A stretch of DNA of 49,757 bases from Bryobacteraceae bacterium. Its GTDB lineage: Bacteria; Acidobacteriota; Terriglobia; Bryobacterales; Bryobacteraceae. Position numbers and translations under genes: made by a program. The stretch is taken from contig JASHNT010000059.1 in the NCBI GenBank assembly GCA_030041495.1, positions 1 through 49,757 on the forward strand, in the 5' to 3' direction. This document shows positions 35,600 to 44,956 of the stretch, one piece after another (positions within the stretch are counted from its first letter, which is position 1; each line of letters opens with the position of its first letter). The notes under the pieces were generated by a model. It was not told where the DNA came from. It did not search any database and saw nothing but the letters and a program-made list of their open reading frames with translations.

Positions 35600-37231
35600 A
35601 TGTCGCGCCTGCGAGGGACCATTCTCCTGGCGCTCGGGACTGCCTTCCTCGGCGCCACGATGAGCGTTTATCCGAAGGATAAGACCGACCTGAAGTCGCT
35701 GGTGATGAACCTCCAGCAAAGAGTGAAGGATCTCGACGCAAGGCTCAGAAATCTTGAGGGATCTATCAACGGACCGGAACCCGGAACCAAGCCCGATCCA
35801 GCCGCGGCCCAGCCGTTTTACCAGGCGGGAAGAAGCCAGGAAGAAGCGAAGGATTATCGCGGTGCGGTGGACTCTTTTAGCAAGGCGATTCGTCTCGATC
35901 CCGGTAACGATCCGGCGCTGCTTCATCGAGCTTACTCACGCCTGGAACTGGGCCAGATGGATGAGGCACTCGCGGATGTGAATCAATCGATCAAGGTTCA
36001 GCCGAACGATTCGCGCGCCTACGCTTTTCGCGCCAAGCTCTACCAGCAGCGAAAGGATTACGACCGCGCGCTGGCGGATCTCCAAGAGGCTGTCACCAGG
36101 GATCCGGAGAATACTGATTTTCTGGTTGCGATGGGTGGGGTGGACGAAAGCAAGGGCAACTTCGACGCTGCCGTCGATGCCTATACCCGGGCTCTCAAAA
36201 TCAAGGACGCCTCCGCCACTCATGAAAAGCGCGCGGAAGCGTTAGAAGCGTTGTACAAGCTGGATGATGCCTCCGCGGATTGCTACGCAGCCGTGAAAAT
36301 CAACCGAATGGACGCGGAAGCCTTCGCATGCCGGGCCAGAGTTTCCATTCATAAGGGGCAGTTTCAAAACGCGATCAGCGACTTGAACGAGGCGATCCGG
36401 CTCCAACCGGATCTGCCCGAGGCGTCCAAGCTTACATCGTCTTTGCGGGAATTGGTGGATCTGAACGACACGGCCAAGAAGCTGAACGACCAGCAAAAGT
36501 TGAGCCAGCAGGCGAGCGTGCCTCCGCCGAGCCCGGCTACGCCTCCTTTGACAGCGACTCCGCCGGCAGGGCCTTCTCCAACAGCTCAACAACCTGTGCC
36601 TTCTCCAAAGTTAGTTGCAACTGCTGCGGCGCCTCCGGCAACTCCTGCAGTGATCACGCCGGCTTCCGGCAAGGCAACAGCGCCTCCGAATAAAGCAACG
36701 CTACCTCTGGACAAAGCCACACCGGCTGCGGTTCGTGCGGCGTCCGCGGCGATCCCTCCGGTTTCGGCCGGTTCGCCGGCGGCGGCTGCGGCCTCCGCGC
36801 TAAAGCACCCGGCGGCAGCGCTAAGCGCAATGAAAGCGCCCACGACGGCTCCTGCATCAAAAGCCCCCACGCCTGCGCAGATTCGTCAAGTGGTGGATTT
36901 GAGAGCGAAGGCTAAGGAATACACACAGGCGAATCAGTTTGCGGATGCCATCGAGGCCCTCAACCAGGCGCTCCAGATCGAGCCCGACTCCGCCATGGCC
37001 TATAACGCCCGAGGTTACGTGTACCTGCGAACGCGCCAGTGCCAACTCGCGATTCAGGACTTTACCGCCGCGATTCAACTCAGGCCCTCCTACGCAAACG
37101 CCTATTCGAACCGCGCCGTGACGGAGCGAGTGTGCGGCAACCCGGGTGCGGCCGATGACGACCTGAAAAGGGCTGCGGAAATCGGATCAGCCGGCGCTAA
37201 GGGCGCGAGCGTGGCGGCGGCGCGACGATAA
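35600..37231 (+). CDS. exported TPR protein with Ala/Pro linker
   Basis: A 543-residue protein with an N-terminal signal or anchor (TILLALGTAFLGATMS) and a short coiled coil (LKSLVMNLQQRVKDLDARL). TPR repeats run from about residue 70 to 285 (YQAGRSQEEAKDYRGAVDSF and AFRAKLYQQRKDYDRALADL). An Ala/Pro/Thr-rich linker of about 120 residues follows, and a second TPR block (about 425-535) closes the protein. Such proteins scaffold complexes in the periplasm. No specific partner is visible. Confidence 0.85.
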   Translation: MSRLRGTILLALGTAFLGATMSVYPKDKTDLKSLVMNLQQRVKDLDARLRNLEGSINGPEPGTKPDPAAAQPFYQAGRSQEEAKDYRGAVDSFSKAIRLDPGNDPALLHRAYSRLELGQMDEALADVNQSIKVQPNDSRAYAFRAKLYQQRKDYDRALADLQEAVTRDPENTDFLVAMGGVDESKGNFDAAVDAYTRALKIKDASATHEKRAEALEALYKLDDASADCYAAVKINRMDAEAFACRARVSIHKGQFQNAISDLNEAIRLQPDLPEASKLTSSLRELVDLNDTAKKLNDQQKLSQQASVPPPSPATPPLTATPPAGPSPTAQQPVPSPKLVATAAAPPATPAVITPASGKATAPPNKATLPLDKATPAAVRAASAAIPPVSAGSPAAAAASALKHPAAALSAMKAPTTAPASKAPTPAQIRQVVDLRAKAKEYTQANQFADAIEALNQALQIEPDSAMAYNARGYVYLRTRQCQLAIQDFTAAIQLRPSYANAYSNRAVTERVCGNPGAADDDLKRAAEIGSAGAKGASVAAARR

Positions 37232-37388
37232 GGCGTCGGCTTCGGGATCTTCGTAATCAAGGGACGGCGTGGTTCTGGCCCTAGCGGCCCGGATTCCCCA
37301 TTTTGCCGGCCGACCACCCGCCCTCCTATCCTTGACTGGTATCTTCCACCGCGATATCCTCGGCCCCAGATTCGAAGAGGAGTGTTCT

Positions 37389-39125
37389 ATGAGCATTCGA
37401 AGGATCGTTTGGATCAGGGCCGCGGCGGTGGTCTGGCTCGGGGTGATGGGGGCGGGGGCGGCCCGCGCGCAGCGCGCACGCGGCGGGGCAACCGAACCGT
37501 ATACGCCGAAAGCCGACGCGAAGGATCTGCGAGCCGTGCTCTTCAACTGGGAGCGCAACATGGGGATGCTCAAGGGTCACGATGAGCGCGACATGGTGGC
37601 GATGCTCGAATATACGGGAACCGGCAGGATCGAGGTGGATGGGCAGCCGTGCACGCTGACCAAGTATCGCGCCAGCACCAACTACCAGAGCTTCAGTCAG
37701 CGGATTCAGTACGCGTGCACGCGCCCGAATGGACAGACGTACTCGAATATCGAAGTGGTGAGCGGGTTCTACGCGTGGAACGAAGACACGCCCGGCGCGG
37801 AGATCGGTCCGACCAAAGGGAAAGCAACTCCGATGCCCGCGGCCGTCGAGGACCGGCTGATCCGCCTGTGGGCGAGTCCGCAAGGCGCGGCAAAGGCGGC
37901 TGTGGCGGGGACATCGGAGACGTTCTGGCTGGGAGCGAATCCGGGCACTCTCATGGGCGATGGTCTTGCGAGAGTGGGACAGACGTCGGTGGAATGGATC
38001 TCGGGCAAACCGGTGGTGACCTTCCCGATTCCCGGCGTGCCGGGGGCAACCGCGTCCGCGAATCTGGATGCGAAATATATGACCGAGAGTGTGACGGTGA
38101 AGATGGGGTCGGCTACGACCGAGTTCACGTACGGCGACTATCGGGACTGGAATAATCCCTTGAACAAGATTTTCGTATTTTATGCGGGGACAATGACCGA
38201 ACGCCGGAATGGGGCGATAATTCGCGACCTGACTACGGCGCAGACAGAGACCGGCAATGTTTACGTGGTCGCGCCGGTGCCGGCTAGCGTGAAAGCGGCG
38301 ATGCAAGTTACCGCGCAGCTCCCGCACGAGGTCATTGCGAAGCAGGAAGCGGCGATCGACAAATCCGCGCCCACTCCGCGGATGGGTGGTCATCCGGATC
38401 TGACGGGCAATTGGTCTTATACGGATTGGATCGGCAATTACATGACGGGTGGAGGACGCAGATGCGCTCCGACGGAAGCTTCGGACTGCACGCGGCAGGA
38501 CAATCAGACCTACGATTTTGAGCTCTACTCGCCGTCGCGGTTCGGCAATATGGGCCGTCCGGTGTACCAGCCTCAGTTCTGGGACAAAGTGCAGGAGCTG
38601 GATATGTGGACGAATAAGTATGATCCGGTGATGACCTGCCAGCCCCTGGGGGTTCCGCGCGAAGGTCCGCCGCGGCGGATTATCCAGAACGACAAGGACG
38701 TGGTCTTTTTCTATCAAGGCGGCGATGCAGGTGGAGGGTATGGCGAGTATCGCATCATTCCCACCGATAACCGCGCGCACGATCCGAAGAGAGCCCTGGA
38801 GGCGACGTATCTCGGACAAGCTGTCGGACGGTGGGAAGGAGACACGCTGGTGGTCGACTCGGTCTCGTTCGTCGATTCGACGTGGCTGGGGCGCGGCGGC
38901 CTCTTCCATTCCGCAGACATGCACGTGGTGGAGAAATTCACTCGCCAGGGCGACGTGATCCTCTACGATGTCACGGTGGAAGACCCAGACGTTTTTGTCG
39001 AGCCGTGGGTATTGCCCACACGAATCGTCCGGCGGAATCCGAATCCCGACGCGGGGTTGCTGGCGGAGCGGGGCGATTGCGAAGTGTACGAGACCAACGA
39101 TATCGCTTCACAGATCCGGCATTAG
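37389..39125 (+). CDS. exported two-part protein, C-terminal domain shared with the 14652 and 15568 proteins
   Basis: The ATG at 37389 has GAGGAG 6 bases upstream (37377-37382) and a signal peptide (VVWLGVMGAGAARAQ); codons before it are non-coding. Of the 578 residues, the first 330 form an exported domain of unknown kind. From about residue 345 the motif series begins: HPDLTGNWSYTDW, VGRWEGDTLVVDSVSF, ADMHVVEKFTRQGDV and VEDPDVFVEPW. The same order of motifs appears in the two proteins of the 14652-16404 run, and is widespread in Acidobacteriota and some Proteobacteria next to cytochromes or TonB receptors. No catalytic motif is recognised. Confidence 0.82.
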   Translation: MSIRRIVWIRAAAVVWLGVMGAGAARAQRARGGATEPYTPKADAKDLRAVLFNWERNMGMLKGHDERDMVAMLEYTGTGRIEVDGQPCTLTKYRASTNYQSFSQRIQYACTRPNGQTYSNIEVVSGFYAWNEDTPGAEIGPTKGKATPMPAAVEDRLIRLWASPQGAAKAAVAGTSETFWLGANPGTLMGDGLARVGQTSVEWISGKPVVTFPIPGVPGATASANLDAKYMTESVTVKMGSATTEFTYGDYRDWNNPLNKIFVFYAGTMTERRNGAIIRDLTTAQTETGNVYVVAPVPASVKAAMQVTAQLPHEVIAKQEAAIDKSAPTPRMGGHPDLTGNWSYTDWIGNYMTGGGRRCAPTEASDCTRQDNQTYDFELYSPSRFGNMGRPVYQPQFWDKVQELDMWTNKYDPVMTCQPLGVPREGPPRRIIQNDKDVVFFYQGGDAGGGYGEYRIIPTDNRAHDPKRALEATYLGQAVGRWEGDTLVVDSVSFVDSTWLGRGGLFHSADMHVVEKFTRQGDVILYDVTVEDPDVFVEPWVLPTRIVRRNPNPDAGLLAERGDCEVYETNDIASQIRH

Positions 39126-39188
39126 GGGACGCGGCTTCTCATTTGCTCCGGCGGGTCTGCAAGTAAGCTTGCCGTCTATTCGGAAGGT

Positions 39189-39719
39189 CTATGGCTGAGC
39201 GCAAACCATCCGCTCCCGAAGGGATTCAACGATGCCGCGCAACCTGGCTACCGGATTTGACACGCTGATTTCCGAAGTGTCGATAACGGCGAGGCCGAGA
39301 GCATCGGCCTGCCCTCGCAGATATGCCGCCCAATTCTCCATTTGCGGATTGGCCAGCTCGGGTTGAGCGCGCGCACCACGAAGGCGGGCCTCCCGCTCGG
39401 AATGTTCACACTCAACCAACACGACCTGGTGGGGCACGATGGCGAACTTGCGCAACATGCGATTCGCCCTTTGAGGGCGGATCTGAGTCTCCAGGATGGC
39501 GACCTCGGTTTCCGGGTCCGCCAAGACACGCTTCAGCCAGTGCTCGAGAATTGCGTCCTGTGCGGTCTCCCCGTCCGATCTGATCTCTTCCGGCAGGTCG
39601 TGGTAAATGGAGTCGCAATGGAAGCATGCGACTCCGGGGATTTTCAGCGCCTCAATCGCCTGAGTCAGGGAAGTCTTGCCGGAACCGGAGGCGCCCGTGA
39701 GCACAAGAACCGCAGGCAT
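39189..39719 (-). CDS. P-loop kinase-like protein (AAA_33 type)
   Basis: The 176-residue protein has Walker A GASGSGKTS at residues 9-17, then CFHCDSIYHDLPEE and VAILETQIRP, as in small nucleotide or metabolite kinases and chloramphenicol-phosphotransferase-like proteins. The substrate is not clear. Its ATG is 6 bases downstream of TAACAT (39731-39726), so it too may be leaderless. It converges with the exported 37389 gene. Confidence 0.85.
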   Translation of the reverse strand: MPAVLVLTGASGSGKTSLTQAIEALKIPGVACFHCDSIYHDLPEEIRSDGETAQDAILEHWLKRVLADPETEVAILETQIRPQRANRMLRKFAIVPHQVVLVECEHSEREARLRGARAQPELANPQMENWAAYLRGQADALGLAVIDTSEISVSNPVARLRGIVESLRERMVCAQP

Positions 39720-39725
39720 AGAATC

Positions 39726-39731
39726 ATGTTA
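39726..39731 (-). promoter_or_regulatory. -10-like hexamer of the kinase gene
   Basis: TAACAT on the minus strand ends 6 bases before the ATG. A weak match (4 of 6) included because its spacing equals that of the other leaderless candidates. Confidence 0.25.
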
Positions 39732-39751
39732 AGCCTGCGGCCCCGTGCCGG

Positions 39752-40294
39752 TTATTGGGCGGGAGGAACCGGCGCGGGCGGAACCGGAGCCGGAGCCTGG
39801 GGAACCGCACATTCGGGAGTGGGCTGCCACACTCCGTTCTGATCGTAGTAGCCGGATTGAGTGCAAGCCGGCGCAGGCGTGGAGTAGCCGTAGGGCGTGG
39901 CGGAATCGTACGGAGCAGCGTAGTCATAGGGAGCCGCATAGCCGTAGGGCGCGTAGCTGTAAGCGTAGGGATCGTAAGCGTACGGATAGACGCCGACGCC
40001 GAAGCCGAGCCCAACGCCGCCTCCGTAGTATCCGGGTCCAACATAACCTCCGCCCCCATACACTCGGCCTCCATAGGAGCCGCGAGGCGCAAAAGCCCGT
40101 CCGCCGCCTCCGCTGAATCCGCGGGCAGGCGCGGAGAACGAACGGCCTCCTCCCATGTGCCCACCTACGAATCCACCTCGACCCGCGGCAAGCGCGGACG
40201 CCGGACTGAACGCCGCGATTGCGGCGACCATGGCGAGCGGTGCAACTGCCTTAGCGATTCTCTGGAATCCTTCTCTGATGAATCCTTGTCTCAT
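39752..40294 (-). CDS. exported Gly/Tyr-rich protein
   Basis: The ATG at 40294 has GAGGAGG 5 bases upstream. A signal peptide (VAPLAMVAAIAAFSPASALA) leads to a 150-residue low-complexity body: GGGRSFSAPARGFSGGGGR, then repeated Tyr-Ala-Pro-Tyr-like units (PYAYDPYAYSYAPYGYAAP) and an end rich in Pro-Ala-Pro-Val. Only the segment CTQSGYYDQNGVWQPTPEC resembles a small repeated motif seen in other exported bacterial proteins. It is probably a cell-surface or periplasmic structural protein. Confidence 0.8.
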   Translation of the reverse strand: MRQGFIREGFQRIAKAVAPLAMVAAIAAFSPASALAAGRGGFVGGHMGGGRSFSAPARGFSGGGGRAFAPRGSYGGRVYGGGGYVGPGYYGGGVGLGFGVGVYPYAYDPYAYSYAPYGYAAPYDYAAPYDSATPYGYSTPAPACTQSGYYDQNGVWQPTPECAVPQAPAPVPPAPVPPAQ

Positions 40295-40477
40295 AACGGC
40301 CTCCTCATTCACCATGGAGCGGACGCGCCGCTCCATATCAATTCTCGACCGTGAAAACGGCACGTAAGGGGCCATTCTAAAAGGCTTGAAACGGCGGCAG
40401 AAGTCAAGGTTGCCAACGCTTGAAAAGCACCACTGGTGCGGCCCGGCCACCAATCGCGGGCACGCGGCGGGCAGTGG

Positions 40478-41017
40478 TTATAACCTGCGACCGAGCAGGC
40501 CAGGCTTGGCGATCCGCTTCGGTGCGATTTGTGTCTCGATGAGCACGCGCCAGTCATTTTCTTGGGCTGTGTCATTGAAGAATCGCTTCGGGAGCAGGAT
40601 CGCCGAGCCCGCACCGGGGTACAGCAAGAACAGACTCTTGGTTTCGCGCACCTCCCAAAGGGCTTTGTATGAGAGGTCGCTGGAGAACTGGCTTCCAGCG
40701 CGATGGATCCCCTCCGATGAGAAAGCGGAGGTAATCGGTTGCGTAAGGGAGATGTTTGTCTGTAACTGCCTTCTCGCGCCGCGATAAGGAACCCAGGCCA
40801 GAAAGGCCCAAAACGCGAATAGCAACAAGAGCGGAATGCTGGTCGAACGAACGACTTCAAGGTCAGAGGTCAATACTGCGACAAGCGCCACTAGCAGCAG
40901 GCCAAAGAGCGAGACCAACGTCATCAGCAACACGAGCCACCACGTTCGCCGATAGCACTGCGAGTATTGAAATCGCAGTAAATCCCGGAATTCGAGTGCC
41001 CCGCTTAATTCAATCAA
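40478..41017 (-). CDS. YcxB-like membrane protein
   Basis: The 179-residue protein has two membrane segments (WWLVLLMTLVSLFGLLLVALVA and SIPLLLLFAFWAFLAWVPY) followed by a soluble beta-rich domain (GIHRAGSQFSSDLSYKALWEVRETKSLFLL and PKRFF), the layout of YcxB-type proteins. The start is a TTG without a clear ribosome site, so it is uncertain by a few codons. Function unknown. Confidence 0.82.
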   Translation of the reverse strand: MIELSGALEFRDLLRFQYSQCYRRTWWLVLLMTLVSLFGLLLVALVAVLTSDLEVVRSTSIPLLLLFAFWAFLAWVPYRGARRQLQTNISLTQPITSAFSSEGIHRAGSQFSSDLSYKALWEVRETKSLFLLYPGAGSAILLPKRFFNDTAQENDWRVLIETQIAPKRIAKPGLLGRRL

Positions 41018-41105
41018 TTCTATGGCCCCGTCTGAATTATCGAAAACCTAGCGTACCCCAAAACGCACGATTGGCGCAGGCCGCGTGCATGGGAGAATGG
41101 GGCGC

Positions 41106-41456
41106 ATGGATGATTTTCCGCGGTTCATGAGGAATCCGGCGAACCGGATCGCGGCGGGGAGTCAAGCGACTCAGGGCGTGGAGGGATACGTCTTCGACGG
41201 CGCGGACCAAACCCAGATGGCGTTCTGGACCTGCCATGAGACCGCGAGTTCCGCTCCGCACACGCACGACTACGACGAGTACATGCTGGTGGTGCAAGGC
41301 CGTTATACGCTGATCATGAACGGCGAGCGAGTGGTGCTGAATGCTGGAGACGAGATCCTGATCCCGCGCGGGACTCCTCACGCGGGAGAGGTGTTGGGCG
41401 GGACCCGGACGATCCACGCGTTCGGCGGACGGCGCGCGGAGCGCAAGTCAGGCTAG
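41106..41456 (+). CDS. cupin domain protein
   Basis: A single cupin barrel of about 116 residues: APHTHDYDEYMLVVQGRY gives the HxH and Glu metal ligands, and ILIPRGTPHAGE the last His. It may be a dioxygenase, isomerase or sugar-binding protein. Upstream in-frame starts (41097, 41085) are possible. The end overlaps the convergent SHOCT gene by 9 bases. Confidence 0.87.
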   Translation: MDDFPRFMRNPANRIAAGSQATQGVEGYVFDGADQTQMAFWTCHETASSAPHTHDYDEYMLVVQGRYTLIMNGERVVLNAGDEILIPRGTPHAGEVLGGTRTIHAFGGRRAERKSG

Positions 41457-41708
41457 GCGGCCGGCGTGGAGCTTGACTTTTTCTTGCTCGAATTCCTCCG
41501 CCGTAAGCACCCCCAGCTCCCACAGGACAGTCAATTCCTTGACGCGGTAAGCGGGGATAAACGGAGGCTCTGTGATTTGCTTGCGTGACGCTGGCCAACT
41601 GGAGCCAGGCACATGCGATAAGCCGTGCCGGAATCCGAGCCAATACGCAACCGCGGCCACTATTACGACGCAGGTAAACAGCGCCGCAAGGGGCCAGAGA
41701 TCAGTCAT
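41448..41708 (-). CDS. small membrane protein with SHOCT-like C-terminus
   Basis: The 86 residues have one membrane segment (PLAALFTCVVIVAAVAYWLGF) and a C-terminal helical motif (VKELTVLWELGVLTAEEFEQEK) typical of SHOCT domains. The start overlaps the stop of the preceding exported gene (ATGA), so they are co-translated. Role unknown. Confidence 0.85.
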   Translation of the reverse strand: MTDLWPLAALFTCVVIVAAVAYWLGFRHGLSHVPGSSWPASRKQITEPPFIPAYRVKELTVLWELGVLTAEEFEQEKVKLHAGRLA

Positions 41709-43378
41709 TGAACATCGGCCACCTGTCCATTACTAAAGGTTATCTTAAGACTGGGGTAAACGTAAATCTTCTTGGCTCCCAGATCGACTACCTGAGAGGG
41801 CTGGCCGAGAATAGCGGTCACCTGGTCAATGGTCTGGCCCAGGGAGATGGTGGCCGGTTGAGCTCCGGGCGCAGCTTGCGGAGGCGCGGCCTGAGTAGGA
41901 GGCGGCGCGGAGCCGTAATCGTTCATGGTTTGCTGTTCCGCCTGCGTGCCTTGCTGAAGCTGGGCGTCGACTTGCGAAGCGGCGGTGGGATCGGGAGGCG
42001 GCGCGCCCATGGTGAATACGGCCGGAGTGGCTGCCGCGGCGGCGGCCGGCGGAGGCGCGGGAAGTCCGTTCTGATGAGCCTGCAAATCCGCGAGGCCGGC
42101 ATCAAGCGTGCGGCGCATGTGGTTCTGCATGTCCTGAAGATCGGTGAAAGCGACAGTAACCGAGCTGCCTTTGCGACACTCCAAACCGCCCTTGCCGGCT
42201 AAGACGATCAACGTGGCCGAAGAAGCGTCGGGCGCGGGAGGACCGGCGAGCTGGAGCACGTCGCCTTCGGTCACCGCGCACTCCTGGCCCGCGGCGTTGA
42301 CCAAGTCGAGACCGTCGCCAACCACGAAGACGTGCGGCTGATTGTCGGAGAGCTCCGCGGCGATGCTGGTGGTGGCGGGGTCGGGCTCGGCGCTGCGGGC
42401 GTTGGCCTGCGCTTCGGCGTTTTCCTGAGAGAGCTGCCGCTGGACTTCATCGGCGATGGCTTGCTTGACTTCCGGCGTGAGCGCAACGGGACCTCCGGGC
42501 GGAGGGGGAGCCGGAGGCGGGTAGTTGGCGGCTTGCGCGGCCATTTGGGCTTGATAGGCGGCATTCAGCGATTCCGCGATCATATAATCCGTGAGCCACA
42601 GTGAAGCACTCGCGTAGACCGGATAAGGCGTAAAGAAACCGCCGTAGAAACCAAACCAGGGAGTGCCGACACCCCAGCCCCAGTTGTAGCGGATCGGCAC
42701 GACCCAGGGATTGTAAGCCCATCCGTAGAAGGCGACCGGATAGAAATGCACGGGCGCGTAGACTTCCAGATACGCGCCGTGGAAGGGATAGCCGCGATAG
42801 AAGGCTTCATAGGGACGGCCGGCGACGATGTAGGTTCGCGCGAGATAGGGATGGCCGCCGTACACGTAAGGATGCTGGACGTAGCCGAAGCCTCCTCGCA
42901 TAGCAACCACGCGCGTGTGGTCCACCGTTTCGTGAACCACAACGGTGCGGCCGGTCAAGGCATGACGGACTTCGATCCCGTTAGCCGCGCGGACCACGGC
43001 AGGGCGGCCATTTGAGCGCATGGTGACTTGGCCTCCGCCGCGGGTCTGGACCACGCGCGAGCCCTGCGGCAGGGGGCGGGCGGCCGGGCGAGCCGCGACC
43101 GGTCCGCGGCCGGCGGGATTTTCGCGATTGGTTTGAACTGACGGGCCACGCCCGCGGCCTTGCTCGACGTTCTGACGTTCAGCGGGCGGGCGTTCAGCAT
43201 TCGGACGCGCCGTGGGCTGAGAGGGACCTCTCGATCCCGGTTGCTGCGGCCCGGGCTTGGAAGGTTTGCCCTTGGACGCGGGCTTCTTCTCCTCCGGCTT
43301 CCGCTCATTTTCCTGCGCGAACGCGAACGCGCACAGTAGCGCGGCGGCAGCTACAGCGAGAGTGGCTGGTCGATTCAT
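41705..43378 (-). CDS. exported protein with Pro/Arg-rich N-terminus and BamE-like end
   Basis: A 557-residue protein starting MNRPATLAVAAAALLCAFAFAQ, with GGAGG upstream-like site GGAGG 11 bases before the ATG. Residues 20-110 are Lys/Pro/Arg-rich. A Tyr/Trp/Gly-rich segment (FGYVQHPYVYGGHPYLAR, YPFHGAYLEVYAPVHFYP) follows, then a folded part with VFVVGDGLDLVNAAGQECAV. The end (TIDQVTAILGQPSQVVDLG and KKIYVYPSLKITF) resembles a BamE/SmpA-type repeat. It is probably a periplasmic or cell-envelope protein; function unknown. Confidence 0.8.
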   Translation of the reverse strand: MNRPATLAVAAAALLCAFAFAQENERKPEEKKPASKGKPSKPGPQQPGSRGPSQPTARPNAERPPAERQNVEQGRGRGPSVQTNRENPAGRGPVAARPAARPLPQGSRVVQTRGGGQVTMRSNGRPAVVRAANGIEVRHALTGRTVVVHETVDHTRVVAMRGGFGYVQHPYVYGGHPYLARTYIVAGRPYEAFYRGYPFHGAYLEVYAPVHFYPVAFYGWAYNPWVVPIRYNWGWGVGTPWFGFYGGFFTPYPVYASASLWLTDYMIAESLNAAYQAQMAAQAANYPPPAPPPPGGPVALTPEVKQAIADEVQRQLSQENAEAQANARSAEPDPATTSIAAELSDNQPHVFVVGDGLDLVNAAGQECAVTEGDVLQLAGPPAPDASSATLIVLAGKGGLECRKGSSVTVAFTDLQDMQNHMRRTLDAGLADLQAHQNGLPAPPPAAAAAATPAVFTMGAPPPDPTAASQVDAQLQQGTQAEQQTMNDYGSAPPPTQAAPPQAAPGAQPATISLGQTIDQVTAILGQPSQVVDLGAKKIYVYPSLKITFSNGQVADVQ

Positions 43379-43455
43379 CTTGGGTTATTCCTCCACAGAG
43401 TCATCCCCGGTCCATATCATCATCTCAGATCGCGGGGTGAGTCCCTTTCCGGCAG

Positions 43456-43937
43456 CTACCTGTTGGACGGCACGGTGGTCTGCTGGAGTACACCGGTGTT
43501 GAATTTCTTGAAATCAAAGGCGGTGATGTGCACGTCCTGGCAGAGCTTTTTAACCACGAAGCGGGCTTCCAGATGCAGCGGACCGGAGGTTTGCATCCAA
43601 AGGCCGTGGCCCACGGGCGCCGCTTCGAACTCCATTGAGCTGCCTTTCTGGACGCTGGCTTGATCTTCGGCGGGGCTCAGAGGTTTGCCGTCCCGCGCGA
43701 CCAGGCGTCCTATTCGGCGGCCATTGACAAAGAAAACTTCGCGCTCGACACGGGTGGTCTTCAGAACCATGCCGCTGTTGTCAAGTTCATCGGCGCGGCG
43801 CAGAATGTGGAAGGTGTAATTCTCGCGGATTTGGTCGAGTTTGTGCTCATTCGCCTGAACCTCAGCCAGGAGAGCGGCGGGATCGGGGAGCTGGGCCGGA
43901 ATGACACAGCGAAGAGCAACAGAGCGGAAAATTTCAC
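43456..43937 (-). pseudogene. exported protein gene split by an apparent frameshift
   Basis: A GTG at 43937 overlaps the vWA gene stop (GTGA) and begins a signal peptide (MKFSALLLFAVS). That frame soon turns into Ser/Pro-rich nonsense and stops at 43761. The meaningful frame, one base off, continues from PAQLPDPAALLAEVQANE through QIRENYTF, VEREVFFVNGRRIGRLVARDG and KPLSPAEDQ to 43456 without a start codon of its own. A missing base near 43900 explains both. The intact product would be about 160 residues, an exported acidobacterial protein of unknown function. It may be a sequencing error. Confidence 0.65.
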
Positions 43938-44881
43938 GGTCGATCGACCCAATAACCGTGCCGCGCGCGAATGCGCAGGTCGCCGCGTTCGGGAATGGAG
44001 ACGTCGATCTGGTGCATGCCGGGGGTGTCCTCGTGCTGCGGAAAGCTGAGGATGTACTGGCTGTGGACTTCGCTGCCAAGCTCGCCGATGGCTTTGTCGA
44101 TGCCTTGCTGCCGGGCGAAAGAGTAATCCGCTCCGCCAGTGGCGAGCGCCAAAGCCTTAACGTGGTTGGTGCGGCCGATGCGGGCCACTTCGGTGAAAAA
44201 CATCTGGTCGAGAGTGGGCTTGTCGGGAAAATCCTCAGACCTGGAGATCCAGGACATCGCGTAGGAGGAATAATGCGCGGCAAAGACCTCGATGCCTTCG
44301 CGTTCGACGGTGTCGATGGCTTCGTTGAGTTTGATGTGGCTGCCGGAATCGTTGCTCTGCGAAATGAGCAGGAGGATTTTGCGGCCTTGGCGGTCTCGCA
44401 TGCGGCCGGCGGCTTCGGAGATGGTATCGAAGATGCGCGCGCCGGTATTGGAACCGATGCCGAGGCTTTGGATGGCATTGTGAATCCGGTCTTCATTGTG
44501 GGTGAAATCTTCGAGCCAGTGGATATCGCGATCGAAGCCGACCACGGCAACTTCGCCGCGCTGGCCGGTGACCAGCGGCTGGATCATCGCGCCGATGCGG
44601 TGCACGTCGGCCAGAGCCAGCTCCGAAGTCTTGGAGCATTGGACCGCGACCACTAAGGAAATGGGCGGAAGGCCGCCGGCGAAATCGTCGAGAGTGATCC
44701 GCTGGGGAACGCGGTTATCGAGGACGGCGAAGTCGCGCGCCATAAGTCCGTCGATATTACGGCCCTCTTTGTCGGTGACGACAACGGGAACCTGGACCAC
44801 TTTGGATTGGACACGAAAGGTGCGCTCTTGCGCCATGGCTGCACAACAGAGGAGGGCGAGGCATGGGGCGCAGCGGCGCAT
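43934..44881 (-). CDS. VWFA-related acidobacterial domain protein, MIDAS lost
   Basis: The 315-residue product has a signal peptide (CAPCLALLCCAAMAQ), then VQVPVVVTDKEGRNIDGL and FAVLDNRVPQRITLDDF, the N-terminal part of the TIGR03436 VWFA-related family. The vWA core starts PPISLVVAVQCSKTSE where the metal motif DxSxS is expected; the first Asp is Gln. Closing motifs (SQYILSFPQHED, RDLRIRARHGYW-like) are present. It is probably a periplasmic adhesion or scaffold protein. The gene lies 75 bases after the M56 gene and overlaps the next by 4. Confidence 0.87.
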   Translation of the reverse strand: MRRCAPCLALLCCAAMAQERTFRVQSKVVQVPVVVTDKEGRNIDGLMARDFAVLDNRVPQRITLDDFAGGLPPISLVVAVQCSKTSELALADVHRIGAMIQPLVTGQRGEVAVVGFDRDIHWLEDFTHNEDRIHNAIQSLGIGSNTGARIFDTISEAAGRMRDRQGRKILLLISQSNDSGSHIKLNEAIDTVEREGIEVFAAHYSSYAMSWISRSEDFPDKPTLDQMFFTEVARIGRTNHVKALALATGGADYSFARQQGIDKAIGELGSEVHSQYILSFPQHEDTPGMHQIDVSIPERGDLRIRARHGYWVDRP

Positions 44882-44956
44882 CTTGAACCAGGGTACGAGA
44901 GAGCGCCGCTGGTTACAAGATGTGAGGGAAGCGCACAGCGTGCGGCTGTGAATCGC

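Noticed and set aside
37326-38924. 532-codon minus-strand frame opposite the exported 37389 gene
   Set aside because: Arg/His/Pro-rich antisense shadow; the plus-strand gene has a ribosome site, signal peptide and conserved motifs.
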